A program made the position numbers and the translations under genes. A stretch of 6,614 nucleotides of DNA from Thermoflexus hugenholtzii JAD2 (GTDB taxonomy: Bacteria; Chloroflexota; Dehalococcoidia; UBA2979). The stretch covers positions 1 through 6,614 of the forward strand of contig CAMDBZ010000097.1 of the NCBI GenBank assembly GCA_945889565.1, written 5' to 3'. The notes under the pieces were generated by a model that saw only the letters and a list, made by a program, of their open reading frames with translations, was not told the DNA's origin and did not search any database. How positions within the stretch are numbered: the first letter of the stretch is position 1; each line of letters opens with the position of its first letter. Shown here piece after piece: positions 1 through 6,582 of the stretch.

Positions 1-213
1 CGCGGGCGAGGGGAGGGATGCAAAGCGTTGTCAGCCCGAGACGCCACCGATAGCGTCAGCCCGCCGTGGCGCCGCCCTGACGCCGCGTAAGGGATTCCCC
101 GAGAGGGCGACCTGGCCCCCCCCCGATAGCATTGGTGATGCCGGGCGCATCCGCTGCGACCGTCGCCCGCGGGTCATACGAGCGGCCATTGGGCTACCAG
201 GTCGGAGGGCGAA
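1..213. other. non-coding region upstream of the UDG-like gene
   Basis: No convincing gene lies here. Visible structure: a 9-bp direct repeat GTCAGCCCG at 30-38 and 55-63 (25-bp period), an 8-bp repeat CCGATAGC at 47-54 and 123-130, and a run of nine C at 116-124. None forms a clear mobile-element end. The region probably holds the promoter and leader of the + strand gene starting at 214. Confidence 0.5.
28..56 (+). promoter_or_regulatory. weak sigma70-like promoter candidate
   Basis: TTGTCA at 28-33 matches the -35 consensus at 5 of 6 positions. It is followed, after exactly 17 bases, by TAGCGT at 51-56, which matches the -10 consensus at 3 of 6. Transcription would begin near 63 and leave a leader of about 150 bases before the start at 214. 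The -10 is weak and the motif overlaps the GTCAGCCCG repeats, so this is only a candidate. Confidence 0.25.
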
Positions 214-1047
214 ATGGCAGAGACGCAACCGCAGATTGAAGCCACAACGACGATCGAGATGACCCGGCGGTTCCTCGAATGCCAGCGCTGTCCACAGGAC
301 TTCGGGAACGGCGACGGAGTGCTGAGGCGGGCCACGATTGACGGCGAGGAGTACTGGGTGCCGCCGCGGGGGTGGGCCGGATCGACGGCGATCGGGCCGC
401 GGCCGATCGTGGTCGTCGCTCACAATCCAGGAGCACCTTCACATGAAGAACTGAAGGACCTCCGGACTCTCGGCGTGTCGGCCCCATCGGAGGGAGGCGA
501 AGTTCCAACGAGTGCGGCTCGTTTCATCCTCGACTACGTCACGAGCATGTTCGTAAGCCCAGAGCGCAACGCGATGACGATCTACCACCGCAAGGTGGTG
601 GGCTACGTCCGCATGGCGCTATGGCTGCTTCGGGAAGCCGACGCGGACTACGCGAACCTCGATCCGCTCCAAGGTGATTGGCGTGACCTCGCGTGGATCA
701 CCGACGCGTACAAGTGCAGCACCTGGATCGAAAGTGGTCCGAGAATCCCCAAACACCTCAGGGCCGAATGCGTTCGTCGGCATTTCGCAATCGAGGTGGG
801 TCGCTTCCAGCCGCGCGTCCTCCTGGCGCTCGGGGGTCCTGCTGCCAGCGCGCTTCGAGACGCTGGTCATGCGCATGTCACGCTCCGCCATCCTTCCAAT
901 GGTTGCCCTCGATGTGATGACGAGTCGCACGACAGCGCGCTAGCGCAGGTTGCCGAGTTGCTCGGTCACGCCGATGGGTTGGCGGTCGCCACTTCACTGC
1001 GCTTCCGCGAGTTCCGCCGCGAGCTGCAGGACGATCTCTTCGGGTAG
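214..1047 (+). CDS. uracil-DNA-glycosylase-superfamily protein with probable Fe-S cluster
   Basis: A 277-residue protein recognised from its motif layout, not from a database search. After an N-terminal C23-x2-C26 pair comes a hydrophobic strand ending in HNPG (70-73), which resembles the GINPG/GEAPG motif 1 of the uracil-DNA glycosylase fold. C168 and C186 are 17 residues apart and are followed by a PRVLLALGGPAA strand-turn (200-211) and an HPS motif (226-228), as in motif 2. The spacing CxxC...C-x17-C is that of the 4Fe-4S ligands of family 4/5 glycosylases. Known members excise uracil or other damaged bases from DNA; activity here is inference. The protein is longer than the roughly 200 residues usual for family 4, mainly between C26 and C168, and has an extra C231-x2-C234 pair just after HPS. 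The ATG is supported by GGAGGG at 204-209, four bases upstream. Codon use looks less GC3-extreme than in the other genes. It converges on the gene ending at 1065. Confidence 0.68.
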   Translation: MAETQPQIEATTTIEMTRRFLECQRCPQDFGNGDGVLRRATIDGEEYWVPPRGWAGSTAIGPRPIVVVAHNPGAPSHEELKDLRTLGVSAPSEGGEVPTSAARFILDYVTSMFVSPERNAMTIYHRKVVGYVRMALWLLREADADYANLDPLQGDWRDLAWITDAYKCSTWIESGPRIPKHLRAECVRRHFAIEVGRFQPRVLLALGGPAASALRDAGHAHVTLRHPSNGCPRCDDESHDSALAQVAELLGHADGLAVATSLRFREFRRELQDDLFG

Positions 1048-1064
1048 CCGATGTGACCTCGGCG

Positions 1065-1706
1065 CTACTGCGCGCCGGCGGAGCGGGTCGGCTCGGGGGC
1101 GGGGGTGCGCTCGGCGCGGGCGGCGAGGGTGTGCAGCATCTTGCGCTCCATGACGAGGGAGCCGGGCTCCATGAGGGCGATCATGGCGAGCCAGAAGCGG
1201 AGGCCGGCGCCGGGGAGGCGGTTGCGGGAGACGAGCCTGGTGGTGCCGTCGTCCTGGGGGTAGAGGGCGAAGGTCCAGGTGGAGTTGGCGGGGACCCACT
1301 GCAGTACGAGGTGGCGCGCGGGTTGCACCTCGCGCACCACGAGGCCCTGGCCGTTCTTCAAGCCGACGTACTCGCCGGGCTCGAGGTGCTGGAACTCGGG
1401 GAGGATGCGGTCTCTGTTCTCGATGTCGATGCCGAGCAGGCGCTCGATCCAGTCGTAGGTGTAGGCGCCGGCGCGGGGGCGCGGGCCCATCTGCACGAGC
1501 CATGGCCAGATGGCGGCGGCGGGGGCGCGCACGGTGACGGCGCGGGTGGTTTGCAGCGCGACGTGGGGGAGCAGCTCGTCGCCGGGCATAGCGCTCGCGG
1601 CTTCTTCGGCGGTGGCGCCCCAGCTGAGCACGCGCGGGCGCACACGGCGCAGGTAGTAGGCGGCGAGCGCCGCGAGGGCGAGTGTGACGGGGAGCGGGAG
1701 CTTCAT
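1065..1706 (-). CDS. membrane-anchored SRPBCC (START-like) family protein
   Basis: A 213-residue protein. Residues 2-18 form one hydrophobic segment followed by a basic stretch (LRRVRPR), suggesting an N-terminal membrane anchor with the rest probably cytoplasmic. Residues about 50-165 carry features of the SRPBCC ligand-binding fold: a TTRAVTVRAP strand (53-62), IWPWLVQMG (66-74), a YDWIERLLG helix (84-92), and late strands with LQWVP (135-139) and TWTFALYP (143-150). This architecture is common in uncharacterised actinobacterial and Chloroflexota proteins; the ligand is unknown. A second hydrophobic stretch lies near 169-180 (LRFWLAMIALME), and the tail is Pro/Ala/Thr-rich. ATG 1706 is chosen because the anchor begins there and AGGAG lies at 1715-1719, eight bases upstream; upstream in-frame sequence is antisense-like shadow of the permease. 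It is the last gene of the ABC operon, 20 bases after the permease stop, so it is probably co-transcribed and may act on the same membrane process. Confidence 0.8.
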   Translation of the reverse strand: MKLPLPVTLALAALAAYYLRRVRPRVLSWGATAEEAASAMPGDELLPHVALQTTRAVTVRAPAAAIWPWLVQMGPRPRAGAYTYDWIERLLGIDIENRDRILPEFQHLEPGEYVGLKNGQGLVVREVQPARHLVLQWVPANSTWTFALYPQDDGTTRLVSRNRLPGAGLRFWLAMIALMEPGSLVMERKMLHTLAARAERTPAPEPTRSAGAQ

Positions 1707-2411
1707 CGGGCGCGCTCCTGGCTCGGCTAGAGGTCTTTGCGGCGGAAGGTCCAGAGGGCGGCGGAGCCGGCGGCCGCGGCGAGCAGGCCGAAGAAGATGA
1801 CGACGCGGAGCGAGCTCCAGGCGGAGGCCTCGCCGCGGAGGGTGATGGGGAGGTCGGTGAGGATGGCGGTGACGCTCATGGAGTCGAGGCCCAGGAATTG
1901 CAGCGCGGCGCCGGAGGTGAGCACGAGCGCCATGACGCCGAGGATGGAGAGCTGGGAGTTCTTGAAGAGTGTGGACAGCAGGATGCCGGCGGCGGCGAGG
2001 AAGCCGAGCATCGCGCCGACCTGTACGAGCGCGAGCATCACGCCGAGCACGGTGGTGTCGGGCGCGGCGTAGCGGGCGAGCAGCGCGGCGAGCGGGATGG
2101 TGACGAGGAAGTAGATCGCGATGGTGAAGCCGACGCGGGAGACGAGCTTGGCGGACAGGTATTCGCTGCGGGTGACGGACTTGCTGAGGATGGCATCGGC
2201 GAGCACGTTCGATTCGCCGTTCACGGCGGAGGCGGAGTAGATGGAGACGGCGAGCCAGGAGAGGGGCGCGAGTACGGCGGCCATGTAGGCCCACATGGTC
2301 TGGGAGGCGAGCTCGTTCTCCGAGGCGGCGACGCCTACGAGGAAGACGGCAGGGAGCACGAGCAGAGCGATCCAGGCGCGGGCGATCCAGGAGCGGCCCA
2401 TTTGCCCGAGG

Positions 2412-3755
<1,344 letters not shown>

Positions 3756-3824
3756 GGCGTGTCCTTCGGGCGGCACGGCCCGGCGCAGTTGCGGCGGGGA
3801 GGGCGTCGGGCGTTCGAGTGGCCG

Positions 3825-3833
3825 ATGATAGCA
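3825..3833 (-). promoter_or_regulatory. extended -10 promoter candidate for the ABC operon
   Basis: On the minus strand this reads TGCTATCAT: a TATCAT -10 (5 of 6 matches to TATAAT) preceded by TGn, the extended -10 element. No convincing -35 lies 16-19 bases upstream, which fits extended -10 promoters. Transcription would start near 3818, leaving a leader of about 62 bases before ATG 3755. Confidence 0.4.
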
Positions 3834-3869
3834 GCGGTGCGGTGGCGATGGTACGCGCCTCGACATCGG

Positions 3870-3887
3870 TTTCGCGTTTTTTTCGCG
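3870..3887. repeat. 7-bp direct repeat, 11-bp period (TTTCGCG-N4-TTTCGCG)
   Basis: TTTCGCG occurs at 3870-3876 and 3881-3887, separated by four T. On the minus strand the same bases contain GAAAA-n6-GAAAC (3884-3869). Two 7-bp repeats one helical turn apart are the geometry of OmpR/PhoB-family sites. The position lies upstream of both divergent promoters, so it is a candidate operator for the regulator encoded at 4032. Confidence 0.35.
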
Positions 3888-3953
3888 CGGAGTATGCGGG
3901 GGCACGCGTAAGGGTGCGGTGCACGCATGTCGTGTGTGGTTGTTGCGGATGGA

Positions 3954-3977
3954 GTGTGGACAGCGGTGTGGATAGCG
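3954..3977. repeat. tandem 12-bp direct repeat with DnaA-box-like core
   Basis: GTGTGGACAGCG (3954-3965) is followed immediately by GTGTGGATAGCG (3966-3977), 11 of 12 bases identical. The second copy contains TGTGGATAG, one mismatch from TGTGGATAA, the complement of the DnaA box TTATCCACA; the first has two mismatches. It may be a DnaA or other regulator site in the divergent promoter region, or a chance tandem duplication. Confidence 0.5.
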
Positions 3978-3996
3978 GGGTGGCGGGTTGGTGCGG

Positions 3997-4013
3997 GAGC
4001 GCGTTTGAGCGCG
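3997..4013 (+). promoter_or_regulatory. direct-repeat operator candidate at the response-regulator promoter
   Basis: GAGCGCG occurs at 3997-4003 and again at 4007-4013, a 10-bp period. It ends four bases before the TATACT -10 element, so it fills the place of a -35 element, which is otherwise poor here. Winged-helix OmpR-family regulators bind such tandem half-sites, so autoregulation is plausible. Repeated GCG is frequent in this genome, which lowers the weight of the match. Confidence 0.35.
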
Positions 4014-4017
4014 CGGG

Positions 4018-4023
4018 TATACT
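4018..4023 (+). promoter_or_regulatory. -10 element of the response-regulator gene; probably leaderless transcript
   Basis: TATACT matches TATAAT at 5 of 6 positions and ends only eight bases before ATG 4032. Transcription would begin at about 4030-4032, at or next to the start codon. No Shine-Dalgarno sequence is present between. A convincing -35 is missing: TTGGTG at 3988-3993 is 24 bases away, too far. Confidence 0.55.
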
Positions 4024-4031
4024 GAGCCGCG

Positions 4032-4727
4032 ATGCAGCGAGTACTGATTGTCAGCGACGACGCGCAGCATGTGAGCATCGCGGTGGCGGCGATGCGCGTG
4101 GACGCGCGGCCGGTGCGTGCGGAGCGGACGCTGGAAGCGGGGCTGGTGGCGGTGCGCGAGTGGGCGCCGCAAGTGGTGGTGCTGGACGTTGGCATTGGGC
4201 TGACGGAGGGCGGGTTGGCGGCGGTGCTGCGCGATGCGGCGATCCGCGACCGCGTGACGACGATCGCGTTGATGCGGCGCGAGCAGCTGGGCACGCTGGC
4301 CGCGCATGTGCGCGTGCACGACTTTCTGCTGGCGCCGCTGGACGGCGACGAGCTGCGCGCGCGGGTGTCGCGTGCGTTGTGGGCGCGTGCGGGCGGCGAC
4401 GAGGGCAGCGTGGTGCGGCGTCGCGGGCTGGTGATCGATCTCGAGCGGTACACGGTGAGCGTCGACGCTGCGGTGGTGGACCTGACGTACAAGGAGTTCG
4501 AGCTGTTGCGCTTCCTGGCGGCGAACGAGGGGAAGCCGTTCACGCGCGAGGCGTTGTTGAACCGCGTGTGGGGGTACGACTACTACGGCGGGTCGCGCAC
4601 GGTGGACGTGCACATCCGCCGCATTCGCGCGAAGATCGAAGGGCGCGAGCAGTACATCGATACCGTGCGCAACGTGGGCTATCGGTTCATTGACGACGCG
4701 CCGGGGCGGCCTGCGGGCGAGGGCTGA
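4032..4727 (+). CDS. orphan OmpR/PhoB-family response regulator, possibly GlnR-like, with degenerate receiver
   Basis: A 231-residue DNA-binding regulator. The N-terminal receiver domain (about 2-118) keeps the acidic pair D9/D10 and the phospho-acceptor position D52 (VVVLDVGI). At the end of strand 4 it reads TTIALMRRE (76-84), with no Thr/Ser at the switch position, and the conserved Lys of the YLxKP motif is A101 (FLLAPL). The C-terminal winged helix (about 130-221) is well conserved: DLTYKEFELLRFL (150-162), FTREALLNRVW (170-180), the recognition-helix region SRTVDVHIRRIRAKI (188-202) and TVRNVGYRF (211-219). From memory this half closely resembles actinobacterial GlnR, which also has an atypical receiver. 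No histidine kinase is nearby and glnA follows on the same strand, so nitrogen control is a reasonable inference; an ordinary orphan regulator is the alternative. In-frame TGA at 4023-4025 rules out an earlier start. Confidence 0.85.
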   Translation: MQRVLIVSDDAQHVSIAVAAMRVDARPVRAERTLEAGLVAVREWAPQVVVLDVGIGLTEGGLAAVLRDAAIRDRVTTIALMRREQLGTLAAHVRVHDFLLAPLDGDELRARVSRALWARAGGDEGSVVRRRGLVIDLERYTVSVDAAVVDLTYKEFELLRFLAANEGKPFTREALLNRVWGYDYYGGSRTVDVHIRRIRAKIEGREQYIDTVRNVGYRFIDDAPGRPAGEG

Positions 4728-4763
4728 GGTCACTTGCCGTGACGGGGTCACTCGCCGTGACGG
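4728..4763. repeat. tandem 18-bp repeat with GTCAC/GTGAC arms
   Basis: Two copies of GGTCACTYGCCGTGACGG lie head to tail (4728-4745 and 4746-4763), differing at one base. They begin immediately after the TGA of the regulator gene. Each copy is an inverted repeat (GTCAC, 5-base loop, GTGAC), and the junction forms another (GTGAC-GGG-GTCAC), giving four alternating half-sites. It could be a weak double hairpin ending transcription, or an operator. No T-tract follows. Confidence 0.6.
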
Positions 4764-4810
4764 GCGGTTCCGGCTTCGGCGTGCGTCGGATGTAGGGGTT
4801 GGCTGGGCGG

Positions 4811-4827
4811 CTGGCGAGGTTCGCCAG
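4811..4827. repeat. perfect 17-bp inverted repeat
   Basis: CTGGCGA-GGT-TCGCCAG is a perfect 7-bp dyad with a 3-base centre. The left arm CTGGCGA recurs at 4871-4877, overlapping the first box of the GlnR-like array. Without a following T-tract it is a poor intrinsic terminator; an operator for a dimeric repressor or a short hairpin is possible. Confidence 0.5.
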
Positions 4828-4875
4828 TGGCTCGCGGGGACCTTTGCCTGTCGGCAATCCGTTCGTGGTCCTGGC

Positions 4876-4913
4876 GAAACGAGTTCGTAACATGGCGGTT
4901 GCGTGCGGGTAAC
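4876..4913 (+). promoter_or_regulatory. GlnR-box-like array upstream of glnA
   Basis: Five-base boxes start at exact 11-bp steps: GAAAC (4876), GTAAC (4887), GTTGC (4898), GTAAC (4909). Three of the four fit the actinobacterial GlnR consensus gTnAC-n6-GaAAC; the third is degenerate. An imperfect GTGGT sits one step further upstream (4865). The array ends 25 bases before the -35 candidate at 4939, a position suited to activation. The likely binder is the OmpR-type regulator encoded at 4032-4727. Confidence 0.55.
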
Positions 4914-4938
4914 GCGCCACGCCTAGGCTCGGGCGGGC

Positions 4939-4967
4939 TTCACCGCAGGGTGCTTTGGGGGCAGAAT
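4939..4967 (+). promoter_or_regulatory. promoter candidate for glnA
   Basis: TTCACC (4939-4944, 4 of 6) and CAGAAT (4962-4967, 4 of 6) are separated by exactly 17 bases. Transcription would start near 4974 and give a leader of about 97 bases. A weaker alternative is TTGCGT (4899-4904) with TAGGCT (4924-4929) and a 19-base spacer, which would overlap the GlnR-like boxes. Confidence 0.4.
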
Positions 4968-5057
4968 CGGCGGATGCAAGCAGCCGGCGTGCTGGCGCGC
5001 CGGACGAAGCGCGGGGGAGCTGAGTCGCGGCCAGCGGGGGCGCGGCCGGCGGTGCAA

Positions 5058-5065
5058 GGGGAGGG
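5058..5065 (+). promoter_or_regulatory. ribosome binding site that decides the glnA start
   Basis: GGGGAGGG ends five bases before ATG 5071. The in-frame GTG at 5065-5067 overlaps this purine tract and would leave no spacing, so ATG 5071 is preferred. Confidence 0.7.
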
Positions 5066-5070
5066 TGACG

Positions 5071-6507
5071 ATGGCGACGCTGCAGGAGGTCACGGAGCTG
5101 GCGGCGCGGGGCAATGTGCGCCGCGTGGATCTGAAGGTGGCGGACCTCTTCGGACGGTGGCAGCACTTCACGCTGCCGGCTCACCGGCTGGACGCGGAGC
5201 TGGTGGCGGAGGGGAGCGGCTTCGACGGCTCGAGCCTGCGCGGGTTCCAGCAGATCCACGAGTCCGACATGCTGCTGATGCCGGACCTGGGCACGGCGGC
5301 GATGGACCCGGTGTATGAGACGCCGACGTTGTCGCTGATCTGCGATGTGACCGATCCGCTGACACGTCAGCGTTACACGCGCGATCCGCGGACGGTGGCG
5401 AAGAAGGCGGAGGAGTACCTGAAGTCCACGGGGATCGCGGACACGGCGTACTTTGGTCCGGAGCTGGAGTTCTTCATCTTCGATGACGTGCGCTACCAGC
5501 AGGGGCAGAACACGGCGTACTACTTCGTGGATTCAGGCGAGGCGTCGTGGAACAGCGGGCGCGACGAGACGGGGATGAACGGGCGGGGGTCCGGGAACCT
5601 GGCATTCAAGATCCCCGGGAAGGAAGGCTACGCGCCGGTTCCGCCGCACGACACGCAGACCGAGATCCGCAACGAGATCATGGAAGCGCTCGAGGCGATG
5701 AACATCCCGATGGAGGTGCACCACCACGAGGTGGCGACGGCGGGGCAAGCGGAGCTGGCGATGCGCTTCGGGACGCTGACGGAGCAGGCGGATCGGGCGC
5801 AGTGGTACAAGTACCTGACGCGCAACATCGCGAAGCGCCACGGCAAGGTGGCGACGTTCATGGCGAAGCCGATCTTCGGTGACAACGGCACGGGGATGCA
5901 CACGCACCAGTCGTTGTGGAAGAACGGGCAGCCGACGTTCTACGACTCGAACGGGTACGCGGGGTTGTCGCAGACGGCGCGGTACTACATCGGCGGGTTG
6001 CTGCGGCACGCGCACGCGGTGCTGGCGTTCGCGGCGCCGACGACGAATTCGTACAAGCGGCTGGTGCCGCACTACGAGGCGCCGGTGAATCTGGCGTACT
6101 CGATGCGCAACCGGTCGGCGTCGATCCGCATTCCGACGTATTCGATGTCGGCGAACGCGAAGCGCATCGAGTTTCGGCCGGCGGACGCGACGTGCAATCC
6201 GTACCTGGCGTTCGCGGCGATGCTGATGGCGGGGCTGGACGGGATTCAGCGGCAGATCGATCCGGGTGATCCGCTGGACCGGAACATTTACGACATGCCG
6301 GCGGAGGAGCTGGCGAAGGTGCCGACGGTGCCGGGGTCGCTGGAGCAGGCGCTGGACGCGCTGGAGAACGACCACCAGTTCTTGCTGCAGGGGGGTGTGT
6401 TCACGCAGGACGTGATCGACACGTGGCTGGAGTGGAAGCGGGCGGAGGCGCAGGAGGTGCGGCTGCGGCCGACGCCGTACGAGTACGAGCTGTACTTCTC
6501 CGGGTAG
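5071..6507 (+). CDS. glnA: glutamine synthetase type I (GSI-beta-like)
   Basis: A 478-residue cytoplasmic enzyme joining ammonia to glutamate with ATP, the entry step of nitrogen assimilation, normally a dodecamer. The beta-grasp N-terminal domain includes FDGSSLRGF (51-59) and ESDMLLMPD (64-72). The catalytic domain carries E131 and E133 in GPELEFFIF (129-137), the E220/E228 pair in HHHEVATAGQAE (217-228), H277 in GDNGTGMHTH (270-279), the NRSASIRIP segment (347-355), and the flexible-loop Glu in HYEAPV (334-339, E336). A segment of about 25 residues near 165-190 corresponds to the GSI-beta insertion. NIYDMPAEEL (405-414) keeps Y407 at the position of the adenylylation tyrosine of enterobacterial enzymes (NLYDLPPEE); whether it is modified cannot be told, as no glnE is in view. 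Length and ends are complete. It is monocistronic as far as visible, downstream of the orphan regulator and a GlnR-box-like array. Confidence 0.97.
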   Translation: MATLQEVTELAARGNVRRVDLKVADLFGRWQHFTLPAHRLDAELVAEGSGFDGSSLRGFQQIHESDMLLMPDLGTAAMDPVYETPTLSLICDVTDPLTRQRYTRDPRTVAKKAEEYLKSTGIADTAYFGPELEFFIFDDVRYQQGQNTAYYFVDSGEASWNSGRDETGMNGRGSGNLAFKIPGKEGYAPVPPHDTQTEIRNEIMEALEAMNIPMEVHHHEVATAGQAELAMRFGTLTEQADRAQWYKYLTRNIAKRHGKVATFMAKPIFGDNGTGMHTHQSLWKNGQPTFYDSNGYAGLSQTARYYIGGLLRHAHAVLAFAAPTTNSYKRLVPHYEAPVNLAYSMRNRSASIRIPTYSMSANAKRIEFRPADATCNPYLAFAAMLMAGLDGIQRQIDPGDPLDRNIYDMPAEELAKVPTVPGSLEQALDALENDHQFLLQGGVFTQDVIDTWLEWKRAEAQEVRLRPTPYEYELYFSG

Positions 6508-6547
6508 GGGCATTCTGTGGCGGCCGCGGCTGCGGGCAGAATTGTCT

Positions 6548-6570
6548 GGCCGCGGCTCCGGCCCGCGGCC
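6548..6570 (+). terminator. GC-rich hairpin after glnA
   Basis: GGCCGCGG (6548-6555) pairs perfectly with CCGCGGCC (6563-6570) around a 7-base loop, 40 bases after the glnA stop. The left part, GGCCGCGGCT, is a direct copy of 6522-6531. A competing 6-bp stem CCGGCC/GGCCGG exists at 6558-6572. No T-tract follows, so termination efficiency is uncertain. Confidence 0.5.
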
Positions 6571-6582
6571 GGGGCGGGGGAG

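Larger units (their letters stand above)
4764..5070. other. glnA upstream region
   Basis: This gene-free stretch between the regulator and glnA holds a 17-bp palindrome (4811-4827), a GlnR-box-like array (4876-4913), a promoter candidate (4939-4967) and the glnA ribosome binding site. Open frames across it have no recognisable protein features, so it reads as a regulatory region. Confidence 0.6.

Noticed and set aside
18..53. Short open frame of 11 codons after a good ribosome-site-like GGGGAGGG
   Set aside because: Too short, not adjacent to the next gene and without attenuator structure; the purine tract may belong to a gene remnant outside the window or be chance.
1048..1064. Bidirectional terminator between the convergent genes
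   Set aside because: Only 17 bases separate the two stop codons and no inverted repeat is visible there.
1053..1730. 225-residue plus-strand open frame antisense to the SRPBCC gene
   Set aside because: Gly/Ala/Glu-rich shadow; the minus-strand product has a recognisable fold.
1707..2294. Upstream extension of the SRPBCC reading frame to 2294 (409 residues)
   Set aside because: The added part is an Arg/His-rich out-of-frame reading of the permease gene. ATG 1706 has AGGAG eight bases upstream and begins with a sensible membrane anchor.
3877..3883. Run of seven T as an intrinsic terminator
   Set aside because: No stable GC hairpin precedes it and no plus-strand gene ends nearby; it is the spacer and edge of the TTTCGCG repeat.
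3756..4751. Upstream extension of the ABC ATPase reading frame to a start near 4751 (779 residues)
   Set aside because: The extra 330 or so residues are His/Arg/Pro-rich antisense of the response-regulator gene and the intergenic region. Family similarity and a ribosome site both start at 3755.
5065..5070. GTG at 5065 as the glnA start
   Set aside because: It lies inside the ribosome binding tract, leaving no spacing; ATG 5071 has five bases of spacing and the usual N-terminal length.
4974..5318. ATG six bases after the CAGAAT -10, which would be a second leaderless gene overlapping glnA
   Set aside because: The encoded sequence is Gly/Ala/Arg-rich and runs out of frame through the start of glnA; no family features.
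5533..6513. 326-residue minus-strand open frame antisense to glnA
   Set aside because: Arg/Val/Leu/His-rich shadow with no recognisable motif, lying entirely over a highly conserved gene.
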